Assembly: GCA_024362935.1 (NCBI GenBank)
Contig: JANCRA010000003.1
Location: 39,369,291 to 39,433,290 of the forward strand
Reading direction: 5' to 3'
DNA length: 64,000 bases
DNA from: Setophaga petechia
Taxonomy: Eukaryota > Chordata > Aves > Passeriformes > Parulidae
In this document: positions 21,658-35,378 of the stretch, in pieces
Position numbering within the stretch: position 1 is the stretch's first letter
Layout of the letters: the number at the start of each line of letters is the position of its first letter
Program-made: the position numbers and the translations under genes
Notes under the pieces: model-generated
What the model was told of the DNA's origin: nothing
Databases searched by the model: none
The model's input: only the letters and a program-made list of their open reading frames with translations

Positions 21658-24600
21658 GATTAACCAGTTTACGGGTAAGGGTTACGCCTAGGGTAAGGGT
21701 TTTTTAATCCAGAAAGCCCTGAGTTCCAGGCAAACTGCAACTGCAAAAGGTATCCCAAGGGGAGCGCAAAAGCGCCACAACATCGCTGCCTCCACAGCTT
21801 TTTCTTTGGTGCCATCCCTAACCCTAGGCTGATTTACCTGGTTAGGGCTAGGGTTAGGGTTACGCCTAGGGTTAGGGTTTTTTTAAATGAGAAAGGCTTG
21901 AGCTCCAGACACAATTCCGCTGGCAAAGGCATCCCAAGGGGATCGAAAAAGTGCCACAACATGGCTGCCTCCGCACATTTTTCCTTGGGACCGTCCCTAA
22001 CCCTAGGCTGATTGACCAGTTTAGGGCTTAGGCTTACGCCTAGGGTAAGGGCTTTTTAATCCAGAAAGCCCTGAGCTCCAGGCACACTGCAACTGCAAAT
22101 GGTATCCCAAGGGGAGCGCAAAAGCGCCACAACATCGCTGCCTCCACAGCTTTTTCTTTGGTGCCATCCCTAACCCTAGGCTGATTTACCTGTCTAGGGC
22201 TAGGGTTAGGGTTACGCCTAGGGTTAGGGTTTTTTAAATGAGAAAGGCTTGAGCTCCAGACACAATTCAGCTGGCAAAGGCATCCCAAGGGGATCGAAAA
22301 AGTGCCACAACATGGCTGCCTCCGCACATTTTTCCTTGGGACCGTCCCTAACCCTGGGCTGATTGAGCAGTTTAGTGCTTAGGCTTACGCCTAGGGTAAG
22401 GGTTTTTTAATCCAGAAAGCCCTGAGCTCCAGGCACACTGCAACTGCAAAAGGTATCCCAAGGGGAGCGCAAAAGTGCCACAACATCGCTGCCTCCACAG
22501 CTTTTTCTTTGGTGCCATCCCTAACCCTAGGCTGATTTACCTTTCTAGGGCTAGGGTTAGGGTTACGCCTAGGGTTAGGGTTTTTTAAATGAGAAAGGCT
22601 TGAGCTCCAGACACAATTCAGCTGGCAAAGGCATCCCAAGGGGATCGAAAAAGTGCCACAACATGGCTGCCTCCGCACATTTTTCCTTGGGACCGTCCCT
22701 AACCCTAGGCTGATTGACCAGTTTAGTGCTTAGGCTTACGCCTAGGGTAAGGGTTTTTTAATCCAGAAAGCCCTGAGCTCCAGGCACACTGCAACTGCAA
22801 AAGGTATCCCAAGGGGAGCGCAAAAGTGCCACAACCTCGCTGCCTCCACAGCTTTTTCTTTGGTGCCATCCCTAACCCTAGGCTGATTTACCTGGCTAGG
22901 GCTAGGGTTAGGGTTACGCCTAGGGTTAGGGTTTTTTAAATGAGAAAGGCTTGAGCTCCAGACACAATTCAGCTGGCAAAGGCATCCCAAGGAGATCGAA
23001 AAAGTGCCACAACATGGCTGCCTCCGCACATTTTTCCTTGGGGACCGTCCCTAACCCTAGGCTGATTGACCAGTTTAGGGCTTAGGCTTACGCCTAGGGT
23101 AAGGGCTTTTTAATCCAGAAAGCCCTGAGCTCCAGGCACACTGCAACTGCAAAAGGTATCCCAAGGGGAGCGCAAAAGTGCCACAACATCGCTGCCTCCA
23201 CAGCTTTTTCTTTGGTGCCATCCCAAACCCTAGGCTGATTTACCTGGCTAGGGCTAGGGTTAGGGTTACGCCTAGGGTTAGGGTTTTTTTAAATGAGAAA
23301 GGCTTGAGCTCCAGACACAATTCAGCTGGCAAAGGCATCCCAAGGGGATCGAAAAAGTGCCACAACATGGCTGCCTCCGCACATTGTTCCTTGGGACCGA
23401 CCCTAACCCTAGGCTGATTACCAGTTTAGGGCCTAGGCTTACGCCTAGGGTAAGGGTTTTTTAATCCAGAAAGCCCTGAGCTCCAGGCACACTGCAACTG
23501 CAAAAGGTATCCCAAGGGGAGCGCAAAAGCGCCACAACATCGCTGCCTCCACAGCTTTTTCTTTGGTGCCATCCCTAACCCTAGGCTGATTTACCTGGCT
23601 AGGGCTAGGGTTAGGGTTACGCCTAGGGTTCGGGTTTTTTAAATGAGAAAGGCTTGAGCTCCAGACACAATTCAGCTGGCAAAGGCATCCCAAGGGGATC
23701 GAAAAAGTGCCACAACACGGCTGCCTCCGCACATTGTTCCTTGGGACTATCCCTAACCCTAGGCTGATTGACCAGTTTACGCGTAAGGGCTACGCCTAGG
23801 TTAAGGGTTTTTTAATCCAGAAAGCCCTGAGCTCCAGGCACACTGCAACTGCAAAAGGTATCCCAAGGGGAGCGCAAAAGCGCCACAACATCGCTGCCTC
23901 CACAGCTTTTTCTTTGGTGCCATCCCTAACCCTAGGCTGATTTCCCTGTCTAGGGCTAGGGTTAGGGTTACGCCTAGGGTTAGGGTTTTTTGAATGAGAA
24001 AGGCTTGAGCTCCAGACACAATTCAGCAGGCAAAGGCATCCCAAGGGGATCGAAAAAGTGCCACAACATGGCTGCCTCCGCACATGTTTCCTTGGGACCG
24101 TCCCTAACCCTAGGCTGATTGACCAGTTTAGGGCCTAGGCTTACGCATTAGGGTAGGGGTTTTTTAATCCAGAAAGCCCTGAGCTCCAGGCACACTGCAA
24201 CTGCAAAAGGTATCCCAAGGGGAGCGCAAAAGCGCCACAACATCGCTGCCTCCACAGCTTTTTCTTTGGTGCCATCCCTAACCCTAGGCTGATTTACCTG
24301 TCTAGGGCTAGGGTTAGGGTTACGCCTAGGGTTAGGGTTTTTTAAATGAGAAAGGCTTGAGCTCCAGACACAATTCAGCAGGCAAAGGCATCCCAAGGGG
24401 ATCGAAAAAGTGCCACAACATGGCTGCCTCCGCACATTTTTCCTTGGGACCGTCCCTAACCCTAGGCTGATTGACCAGTTTAGGGCTTAGGCTTACGCCT
24501 AGGGTAAGGGTTTTTTATTCCAGAAAGCCCTGAGCTCCAGGCACACTGCAACTGCAAAAGGTATCCCAAGGGGAGCGCAAAAGCGCCACAACATCGCTGC

Positions 24601-27600
24601 CTCCGGAGCTTTTTCTTTGGTGCCATCCCTAACCCTAGGCTGATTTACCTGGCTAGGGCTAGGGTTAGGGTTACGCCTAGGGTTAGGGTTTTTTAAATGA
24701 GAAAGGCTTGAGCTCCAGACACAATTCAGCTGGCAAAGGCATCCCAAGGGGATCGAAAAAGTGCCACAACATGGCTGCCTCCGCACATTTTTCCTTGGGA
24801 CCGTCCCTAACCCTAGGCTGATTGACCAGTTTACGGGTAAGGGTTACGCCTAGGGTAAGGGTTTTTTAATCCAGAAAGGCCTGAGCTCCAGGCACACTGC
24901 AACTGCAAAAGGTATCTCAAGGGGAGCGCAAAAGCGCCACAACATCGCTGCCTCCACAGCTTTTTCTTTGGTGCCATCCCTAACCCTAGGCTGATTTACC
25001 TGGCTAGGGCTAGGGTTAGGGTTACGCCTAGGGTTAGGGTTTTTTAAATGAGAAAGTCTTGAGCTCCAGACACAATTCCGCAGGCAAAGGCATCCCAAGG
25101 GGATCGAAAAAGTGCCACAACATGGCTGCCTCCGCACATTTTTCCTTGGGACCGTCCCTAACCCTAGGCTGATTGACCAGTTTAGGGCTTAGGCTTACGC
25201 CTAGGGTAAGGGCTTTTTAATCCAGAAAGCCCTGAGCTCCAGGCACACTGCAACTGCAAAAGGTATCCCAAGGGGAGCGCAAAAGTGCCACAACATCTCT
25301 GCCTCCACAGCTTTTTCTTTGGTGCCATCCCTAACCCTAGGCTGATTTACCTGGTTAGGGCTAGGGTAAGGGTTACGCCTAGGGTTAGGGTTTTTTAAAT
25401 GAGAAAGGCTTGAGCTCCAGACACAATTCCGCTGGCAAAGGCATCCCAAGGGGATCGAAAAAGTGCCACAACATGGCTGCCTCCGCACATTTTTCCTTGG
25501 GACCGTCCCTAACCCTAGGCTGATTGACCAGTTTAGGGCTTAGGCTTACGCCTAGGGTAAGGGTTTTTTAATCCAGAAAGCCCTGAGCTCCAGGCACACT
25601 GCAACTGCAAAAGGTATCCCAAGAGGAGCGCAAAAGTGCCACAACATCGCTGCCTCCACAGCTTTTTCTTTGGTGCCATCCCTAACCCTAGGCTGATTTA
25701 CCTGGCTAGGGCTAGGGTTAGGGTTACGCCTAGGGTTAGGGTTTTTTAAATGAGAAAGGCTTGAGCTCCAGACACAATTCAGCTGGCAAAGGCATCCCAA
25801 GGGGATCGAAAAAGTGCCACAACATGGCTGCCTCCGCACATTTTTCCTTGGGACCGTCCCTAACCCTAGGCTGATTGACCAGTTTAGGGCTTAGGCTTAC
25901 GCCTAGGGTAAGGGTTTTTTAATCCAGAAAGCCCTGAGCTCCAGGCACACTGCAACTGCAAAAGGTATCCCAAGGGGAGCGCAAAAGTGCCACAACATCG
26001 CTGCCTCCACAGCTTTTTCTTTGGTGCCATCCCTAACCCTAGGCTGATTTACCTGGCTAGGGCTAGGGTTAGGGTTACGCCTAGGGTTAGGGTTTTTTAA
26101 ATGAGAAAGGCTTGACCTCCAGACACAATTCAGCTGGCAAAGGCATCCCAAGGAGATCGAAAAAGTGCCACAACATGGCTGCCTCCGCACATTTTTCCTT
26201 GGGACCGTCCCTAACCCTAGGCTGATTGACCAGTTTAGGGCTTAGGCTAACGCCTAGGGTAAGGGCTTTTTAATCCAGAAAGCCCTGAGCTCCAGGCACA
26301 CTGCAACTGCAAAAGGTATCCCAAGGGGAGCGCAAAAGTGCCACAACATCGCTGCCTCCACAGCTTTTTCTTTGGTGCCATCCCTAACCCTAGGCTGATT
26401 TACCTGGCTAGGGCTAGGGTTAGGGTTACGCCTAGGGTTAGGGTTTTTTAAATGAGAAAGGCTTGAGCTCCAGACACAATTCAGCTGGCAAAGGCATCCC
26501 AAGGGGATCGAAAAAGTGCCACAACATGGCTGCCTCTGCACATTTTTCCTTGGGACCGTCCTAACCCTAGGCTGATTGACCAGTTTAGGGCTTAGGCTTA
26601 TGCCTAGGGTAAGGGCTTTTTAATCCAGAAAGCCCTGAGCTCCAGGCACACTGCAACTGCAAAAGGTATCCCAAGGGGAGCGCAAAAGTGCCACAACATC
26701 GCTGCCTCCACAGCTTTTTCTTTGGTGCCATCCCTAACCCTAGGCTGATTTACCTGGCTAGGGCTAGGGTTAGGGTTACGCCTAGGGTTAGAGTTTTTTA
26801 AATGAGAAAGGCTTGAGCTCCAGACACAATTCCGCAGGCACAGGCATCCCAAGGGGATCGAAAAAGTGCCACAACATGGCTGCCTCCGCACATTTTTCCT
26901 TGGGACCGTCCCTAACCCTAGGCTGATTGACCAGTTTAGGGCTTAGGCTTACGCCTAGGGTGAGGGCTTTTTAATCCAGAAAGCCCTGAGCTCCAGGCAC
27001 ACTGCAACTGCAAAAGGTATCCCAGGGGAGCGCAAAAGTGCCACAACATCGCTGCCTCCACAGCTTTTTCTTTGGTGCCATCCCTAACCCTAGGCTGATT
27101 TACCTGGCTAGGGCTAGGGTTACGGTTAGGCCTAGGGTTAGGGTTTTTTAAATGAGAAAGGCTTGAGCTCCAGACACAATTCAGCTGGCAAAGGCATCCC
27201 AAGGGGATCGAAAAAGTGCCACAACATGGCTGCCTCCGCACATTTTTCCTTGGGACCGTCCCTAGCCCTAGGCTGATTGACCAGTTTAGGGCTTAGGCTT
27301 ACGCCTAGGGTAAAGGTTTTTTAATCCAGAAAGCCCTGAGCTCCAGGCACACTGCAACTGCAAAAGGTATCCGAAGGGGAGCCCAAAAGAACCACAACAT
27401 CGCTGCCTCCACAGCTTTTTCTTTGGTGCCATCCCTAACCCTAGGCTGATTTACCTGGCTAGGGCTAGGGTTAGGGTTACGCCTAGGGTTAGGGTTTTTT
27501 AAATGAGAAAGGCTTGAGCTCCAGACACAATTCAGCTGGCAAAGGCATCCCAAGGGGATCGAAAAAGTGCCACAACATGGCTGCCTCCGCACATTTTTCC

Positions 27601-29030
27601 TTGGGACCGTCCCTAACCCTAGGCTGATTGACCAGTTTAGGGCTTAGGCTTACGCCTAGGGTAAAGGCTTTTTAATCCAGAAAGCCCTGAGCTGCAGGCA
27701 CACTGCAACTGCAAAAGGTATCCCAAGGGGAGCGCAAAAGTGCCACAACATCGCTGCCTCCACAGCTTTTTCTTTAGTGCCATCCCTAACCCTAGGCTGA
27801 TTTACCTGGTTAGGGCTAGGGTAAGGGTTACGCCTAGGGTTAGGGTTTTTTAAATGAGAAAGGCTTGAGCTCCAGACACAATTCAGCAGGCAAAGGCATC
27901 CCAAGGGGATCGAAAAAGTGCCACAACATGGCTTCCTCCGCACATTTTTCCTTGGGACCGTCCCTAACCCTAGGCTGATTACCAGTTTACGGGTAAGGGT
28001 TACGCCTAGGGTAAGGGCTTTTTAATCCAGAAAGCCCTGAGCTCCAGGCACACTGCAACTGCAAAAGGTATCCCAAGGGGAGCGCAAAAGTGCCACAACA
28101 TCGCTGCCTCCACAGCTATTTCTTTGGTGCCATCCCTAACCCTAGGCTGATTTACCTGCATAGGGCTAGGGTTAGGGTTACGCCTAGGGTTAGGGTTTTT
28201 TAAATGAGAAAGTCTTGAGCTCCAGACACAATTCCGCAGGCAAAGGCATCCCAAGGGGATCGAAAAAGTGCCACAACATGGCTGCCTCCGCACATTTTTC
28301 CTTGGGACCGTCCCTAACCCTAGGCTGATTGACCAGTTTAGGGCTTAGGCTTACGCCTAGGGTAAGGGCTTTTTAATCCAGAAAGCCCTGAGCTCCAGGC
28401 ACACTGCAACTGCAAAAGGTATCCCAAGGGGAGCGCAAAAGTGCCACAACATCGCTGCCTCCACAGCTTTTTCTTTGGTGCCATCCCTAACCCTAGGCTG
28501 ATTTACCTGGCTAGGGCTAGTGTTAGGGTTACGCCTAGGGTTAGGGTTTTTTAAATGAGAAAGGCTTGACCTCCAGACACAATTCAGCTGGCAAAGGCAT
28601 CCCAAGGGGATCGAAAAAGTGCCACAACATGGCTGCCTCCGCACATTTTTCCGTGGGACCGTCCCTAACCCTAGGCTGATTGACCAGTTTAGGGCTTAGG
28701 CTTACGCCTCGGGTAAGGGTTTTTTAATCCAGAAAGCCCTGAGCTCCAGGCACACTGCAACTGCAAAAGGTATCCCAAGGGGAGCGCAAAAGTGCCACAA
28801 CATCGCTGCCTCCACAGCTTTTTCTTTGGTGCCATCCCTAACCCTAGGCTGATTTACCTGCCTAGGGTTAGGGTTAGGGTTACGCCTAGGGTTAGGGTTT
28901 TTTAAATGAGAAAGGCTTGAGCTCCAGACACAATTCCGCTGGCAAAGGCATCCCAAGGGGATCGAAAAAGTGCCACAACATGGCTGCCTCCGCACATTTT
29001 TCCTTGGGACCGTCCCTAACCCTAGGCTGA
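21658..29030 (+). repeat. Large duplicated block, copy 1b (21 units, 7.4 kb)
   Basis: It is the direct tandem copy of 13,935-21,657. It lacks the two units at 15,010-15,710 and keeps the one unit lost in copy 1a (22 - 2 + 1 = 21). All other offset changes can be traced to single bases: an extra G at 23,041, a T7 at 23,285, GCATTAGGG at 24,146 and a lost C near 26,560 here; an extra C at 18,879, an extra G near 19,650 and two T7 tracts in copy 1a. The match ends after the unit with GCCTCGGGT (28,707), where copy 1b has GATTGACC and not GATTAACC. Confidence 0.88.
23745..24525 (+). repeat. Recurrent variant cassette, copy 3
   Basis: It is the copy of 16,721-17,500 inside block 1b, shifted by 7024 bp, with one extra T in GCATTAGGGTAGGGG. 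Its presence is explained by the block duplication. The 7.2-kb copy is not and needs a separate exchange. Confidence 0.8.
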
Positions 29031-29059
29031 TTGACCAGTTTAGGGCTTAGGCTTACGCC

Positions 29060-32000
29060 TAGGGTAAGGGTTTTTTAATCCAGAAAGCCCTGAGCTCCAG
29101 GCACACTGCAACTGCAAAAGGTATCCCAAGAGGAGCGCAAAAGTGCCACAACCTCGCTGCCTCCACAGCTTTTTCTTTGGTGCCATCCCTAACCCTAGGC
29201 TGATTTACCTGGCTAGGGCTAGGGTTAGGGTTACGCCTAGGGTTAGGGTTTTTTAAATGAGAAAGGCTTGAGCTCCAGACACAATTCAGCTGGCAAAGGC
29301 ATCCCAAGGAGATCGAAAAAGTGCCACAACATGGCTGCCTCCGCACATTTTTCCTTGGGACCGTCCCTAACCCTAGGCTGATTGACCAGTTTAGGGCTTA
29401 GGCTTACGCCTAGGGTAAGGGTTTTTTAATCCAGAAAGCCCTGAGCTCCAGGCACACTGCAACTGCAAAAGGTATCCCAAGGGGAGCGCAAAAGTGCCAC
29501 AACATCGCTGCCTCCACAGCTTTTTCTTTGGTGCCATCCCTAACCCTAGGCTGATTTACCTGTCTAGGGCTAGGGTTAGGGTTACGCCTAGGGTTAGGGT
29601 TTTTTAAATGAGAAAGGCTTGAGCTCCAGACACAATTCAGCTGGCAAAGGCATCCCAAGGGGATCGAAAAAGTGCCACAACATGGCTGCCTCCGCACATT
29701 TTTCCTTGGGACCGTCCCTAACCCTAGGCTGATTGACCAGTTTAGGGCTTAGGCTTATGCCTAGGGTAAGGGCTTTTTAATCCAGAAAGCCCTGAGCTCC
29801 AGGCACACTGCAACTGCAAAAGGTATCCCAAGGGGAGCGCAAAAGTGCCACAACATCGCTGCCTCCACAGCTTTTTCTTTGGTGCCATCCCTAACCCTAG
29901 GCTGATTTACCTGGCTAGGGCTAGGGTTAGGGTTACGCCTAGGGTTAGGGTTTTTTAAATGAGAAAGGCTTGAGCTCCAGACACAATTCAGCTGGCAAAG
30001 GCATCCCAAGGAGATCGAAAAAGTGCCACAACATGGCTGCCTCCGCACATTTTTCCTTGGGACCGTCCCTAACCCTAGGCTGATTGACCAGTTTAGGGCT
30101 TAGGCTTACGCCTAGGGTAAGGGCTTTTTAATCCAGAAAGCCCTGAGCTCCAGGCACACTGCAACAGCAAAAGGTATGCCAAGGGGAGCGCAAAAGTGCC
30201 ACAACATCGCTGCCTCCACAGCTTTTTCTTTGGTGCCATCCCTAACCCTAGGCTGATTTACCTGGCTAGGGCTAGGGTTAGGGTTACGCCTAGGGTTAGG
30301 GTTTTTTAAATGAGAAAGGCTTGAGCTCCAGACACAATTCAGCTGGCAAAGGCATCCCAAGGGGATCGAAAAAGTGCCACAACATGGCTGCCTCCGCACA
30401 TTTTTCCTTGGGACCGTCCCTAACCCTAGGCTGATTGACCAGTTTAGGGCTTAGGCTTACGCCTAGGGTAAGGGCTTTTTAATCCAGAAAGCCCTGAGCT
30501 CCAGGCACACTGCAACTGCAAAAGGTATCCCAAGGGGAGCCCAAAAGTGCCACAACATCGCTGCCTCCACAGCTTTTTCTTTGGTGCCATCCCTAACCCT
30601 AGGCTGATTTACCTGGCTAGGGCTAGGGTTAGGGTTACGCCTAGGGTTAGGGTTTTTTAAATGAGAAAGGCTTGAGCTCCAGACACAATTCCGCAGGCAA
30701 AGGCATCCCAAGGGGATCGAAAAAGTGCCACAACATGGCTGCCTCCGCACATTTTTCCTTGGGACCGTCCCTAACCCTAGGCTGATTGACCAGTTTAGGG
30801 CTTAGGCTTACGCCTAGGGTAAAGGCTTTTTAATCCAGAAAGCCCTGAGCTCCGGGCACACTGCAACTGCAAAAGGTATCCCAAGAGGAGCGCAAAAGTG
30901 CCACAACATCGCTGCCTCCACAGCTTTTTCTTTGGTGCCATCCCTAACCCTAGGCTGATTTACCTGGCTAGGGCTAGGGTTAGGGTTACGCCTAGGGTTA
31001 GGGTTTCTTAAATGAGAAAGGCTTGAGCTCCAGACACAATTCAGCTGGCAAAGGCATCCCAAGGGGATCAAAAAAAGTGCCACAACATGGCTGCCTCCGC
31101 ACATTTTTCCTTGGGACCGTCCCTAACCCTAGGCTGATTGACCAGTTTAGGGCTTAGGCTTACGCCTAGGGTAAAGGCTTTTTAATCCAGAAAGCCCTGA
31201 GCTCCAGGCACACTGCAACTGCAAAAGGTATCCCAAGGGGAGCGCAAAAGTGCCACAACATCGCTGCCTCCACAGCTTTTTCTTTGGTGCCATCCCTAAC
31301 CCTAGGCTGATTTACCTGGCTAGGGCTAGGGTTAGGGTTACGCCTAGGGTTAGGGTTTTTTAAATGAGAAAGGCTTGAGCTCCAGACACAATTCCGCAGG
31401 CAAAGGCATCCCAAGGGGATCGAAAAAGTGCCACAACATGGCTGCCTCCGCACATTTTTCCTTGGGACCGTCCCTAACCCTAGGCTGATTGACCAGTTTA
31501 GGGCTTAGGCTTATGCCTAGGGTAAAGGCTTTTTAATCCAGAAAGCCCTGAGCTCCAGGCACACTGCAACTGCAAAAGGTATCCCAAGGGGAGCGCAAAA
31601 GTGCCACAACATCGCTGCCTCCACAGCTTTTTCTTTGGTGCCATCCCTAACCCTAGGCTGATTTACCTGTCTAGGGCTAGGGTTAGGGTTAGGCCTAGGG
31701 TTAGGGTTTTTTAAATGAGAAAGGCTTGAGCTCCAGACACAATTCAGCTGGCAAAGGCATCCCAAGGGGATCGACAAAGTGCCACAACATGGCTGCCTCC
31801 GCACATTTTTCCTTGGGACCGTCCCTAACCCTAGGCTGATTGACCAGTTTAGGGCTTAGGCTTACGCCTAGGGTAAGGGTTTTTTAATCCAGAAAGCCCT
31901 GAGCTCCAGGCACACTGCAACTGCAAAAGGTATCCCAAGGGGAGCGCAAAAGTGCCACAACATCGCTGCCTCCACAGCTTTTTCTTTGGTGCCATCCCTA

Positions 32001-32218
32001 AGCCTAGGCTGATTTACCTGGCTAGGGCTAGGGTTAAGGTTACGCCTAGGGTTAGGGTTTCTTAAATGGGAAAGGCTTGAGCTCCAGACACAATTCCGCA
32101 GGCAAAGGCATCCCAAGGGGATCGAAAAAGTGCCACAACATGGCTGCCTCCGCACATTTTTCCTTGGGACCGTCCCTAACCCTAGGCTGATTGACCAGTT
32201 TAGGGCTTAGGCTTACGC
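29060..32218 (+). repeat. Nine-unit duplicated block, copy 2a (3.16 kb)
   Basis: Rare markers pair with the next block at 3160-3161 bp: GGAGATCG (29,308), GCAACAGCAAAAGGTATGCC (30,161 and 33,322), GAGCCCAAAAG (30,538 and 33,699), CTCCGGGCAC (30,851 and 34,012), TTTCTTAAATG, TTAGGCCTAGGG (31,688 and 34,848), CCCTAAGCCTAGG (31,997 and 35,157) and TTTCTTAAATGGG (32,058 and 35,218). Nine units make 3159 bp. The one-base shift inside comes from an extra A after GGATC near 31,070. Confidence 0.87.
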
Positions 32219-35200
32219 CTAGGGTAAGGGTTTTTTAATCCAGAAAGCCCTGAGCTCCAGGCACACTGCAACTGCAAAAGGTATCCCAAGGGGAGCGCAA
32301 AAGTGCCACAACATCGCTGCCTCCACAGCTTTTTCTTTGGTGCCATCCCTAAGCCTAGGCTGATTTACCTGGCTAGGGCTAGGGTTAGGGTTACGCCTAG
32401 GGTTAGGGTTTTTTAAATGAGAAAGGCTTGAGCTCCAGACACAATTCAGCTGGCAAAGGCATCCCAAGGAGATCGAAAAAGTGCCACAACATGGCTGCCT
32501 CCGCACATTTTTCCTTGGGACCGTCCCTAACCCTAGGCTGATTGACCAGTTTAGGGCTTAGGCTTACGCCTAGGGTAAGGGTTTTTTAATCCAGAAAGCC
32601 CTGAGCTCCAGGCACACTGCAACTGCAAAAGGTATCCCAAGGGGGAGCGCAAAAGTGCCACAACATCGCTGCCTCCACAGCTTTTTCTTTGGTGCCATCC
32701 CTAACCCTAGGCTGATTTACCTGTCTAGGGCTAGGGTTAGGGTTACGCCTAGGGTTAGGGTTTTTTAAATGAGAAAGGCTTGAGCTCCAGACACAATTCA
32801 GCTGGCAAAGGCATCCCAAGGGGATCGAAAAAGTGCCACAACATGGCTGCCTCCGCACATTTTTCCTTGGGACCGTCCCTAACCCTAGGCTGATTGACCA
32901 GTTTAGGGCTTAGGCTTATGCCTAGGGTAAGGGCTTTTTAATCCAGAAAGCCCTGAGCTCCAGGCACACTGCAACTGCAAAAGGTATCCCAAGGGGAGCG
33001 CAAAAGTGCCACAACATCGCTGCCTCCACAGCTTTTTCTTTGGTGCCATCCCTAACCCTAGGCTGATTTACCTGGCTAGGGCTAGGGTTAGGGTTACGCC
33101 TAGGGTTAGGGTTTTTTAAATGAGAAAGGCTTGACCTCCAGACACAATTCAGCTGGCAAAGGCATCCCAAGGAGATCGAAAAAGTGCCACAACATGGCTG
33201 CCTCCGCACATTTTTCCTTGGGACCGTCCCTAACCCTAGGCTGATTGACCAGTTTAGGGCTTAGGCTTACGCCTAGGGTAAGGGCTTTTTAATCCAGAAA
33301 GCCCTGAGCTCCAGGCACACTGCAACAGCAAAAGGTATGCCAAGGGGAGCGCAAAAGTGCCACAACATCGCTGCCTCCACAGCTTTTTCTTTGGTGCCAT
33401 CCCTAACCCTAGGCTGATTTACCTGGCTAGGGCTAGGGTTAGGGTTACGCCTAGGGTTAGGGTTTTTTAAATGAGAAAGGCTTGAGCTCCAGACACAATT
33501 CAGCTGGCAAAGGCATCCCAAGGGGATCGAAAAAGTGCCACAACATGGCTGCCTCCGCACATTTTTCCTTGGGACCGTCCCTAACCCTAGGCTGATTGAC
33601 CAGTTTAGGGCTTAGGCTTACGCCTAGGGTAAGGGCTTTTTAATCCAGAAAGCCCTGAGCTCCAGGCACACTGCAACTGCAAAAGGTATCCCAAGGGGAG
33701 CCCAAAAGTGCCACAACATCGCTGCCTCCACAGCTTTTTCTTTGGTGCCATCCCTAACCCTAGGCTGATTTACCTGGCTAGGGCTAGGGTTAGGGTTACG
33801 CCTAGGGTTAGGGTTTTTTAAATGAGAAAGGCTTGAGCTCCAGACACAATTCCGCAGGCAAAGGCATCCCAAGGGGATCGAAAAAGTGCCACAACATGGC
33901 TGCCTCCGCACATTTTTCCTTGGGACCGTCCCTAACCCTAGGCTGATTGACCAGTTTAGGGCTTAGGCTTACGCCTAGGGTAAAGGCTTTTTAATCCAGA
34001 AAGCCCTGAGCTCCGGGCACACTGCAACTGCAAAAGGTATCCCAAGAGGAGCGCAAAAGTGCCACAACATCGCTGCCTCCACAGCTTTTTCTTTGGTGCC
34101 ATCCCTAACCCTAGGCTGATTTACCTGGCTAGGGCTAGGGTTAGGGTTACGCCTAGGGTTAGGGTTTCTTAAATGAGAAAGGCTTGAGCTCCAGACACAA
34201 TTCAGCTGGCAAAGGCATCCCAAGGGGATCAAAAAAGTGCCACAACATGGCTGCCTCCGCACATTTTTCCTTGGGACCGTCCCTAACCCTAGGCTGATTG
34301 ACCAGTTTAGGGCTTAGGCTTACGCCTAGGGTAAAGGCTTTTTAATCCAGAAAGCCCTGAGCTCCAGGCACACTGCAACTGCAAAAGGTATCCCAAGGGG
34401 AGCGCAAAAGTGCCACAACATCGCTGCCTCCACAGCTTTTTCTTTGGTGCCATCCCTAACCCTAGGCTGATTTACCTGGCTAGGGCTAGGGTTAGGGTTA
34501 CGCCTAGGGTTAGGGTTTTTTAAATGAGAAAGGCTTGAGCTCCAGACACAATTCCGCAGGCAAAGGCATCCCAAGGGGATCGAAAAAGTGCCACAACATG
34601 GCTGCCTCCGCACATTTTTCCTTGGGACCGTCCCTAACCCTAGGCTGATTGACCAGTTTAGGGCTTAGGCTTATGCCTAGGGTAAAGGCTTTTTAATCCA
34701 GAAAGCCCTGAGCTCCAGGCACACTGCAACTGCAAAAGGTATCCCAAGGGGAGCGCAAAAGTGCCACAACATCGCTGCCTCCACAGCTTTTTCTTTGGTG
34801 CCATCCCTAACCCTAGGCTGATTTACCTGTCTAGGGCTAGGGTTAGGGTTAGGCCTAGGGTTAGGGTTTTTTAAATGAGAAAGGCTTGAGCTCCAGACAC
34901 AATTCAGCTGGCAAAGGCATCCCAAGGGGATCGACAAAGTGCCACAACATGGCTGCCTCCGCACATTTTTCCTTGGGACCGTCCCTAACCCTAGGCTGAT
35001 TGACCAGTTTAGGGCTTAGGCTTACGCCTAGGGTAAGGGTTTTTTAATCCAGAAAGCCCTGAGCTCCAGGCACACTGCAACTGCAAAAGGTATCCCAAGG
35101 GGAGCGCAAAAGTGCCACAACATCGCTGCCTCCACAGCTTTTTCTTTGGTGCCATCCCTAAGCCTAGGCTGATTTACCTGGCTAGGGCTAGGGTTAAGGT

Positions 35201-35378
35201 TACGCCTAGGGTTAGGGTTTCTTAAATGGGAAAGGCTTGAGCTCCAGACACAATTCCGCAGGCAAAGGCATCCCAAGGGGATCGAAAAAGTGCCACAACA
35301 TGGCTGCCTCCGCACATTTTTCCTTGGGACCGTCCCTAACCCTAGGCTGATTGACCAGTTTAGGGCTTAGGCTTACGC
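32219..35378 (+). repeat. Nine-unit duplicated block, copy 2b (3.16 kb)
   Basis: It is the direct neighbour and near-identical copy of 29,060-32,218, with an added G in AAGGGGGAGCG at 32,640. The match stops near 35,378; the next unit has a shortened CAGCTTTTCTTTGG tract that copy 2a's successor lacks. The first unit of each copy differs more (AACCTCGCTG in 2a, CCCTAAGCC in 2b), so the exact breakpoint is blurred. Confidence 0.85.
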
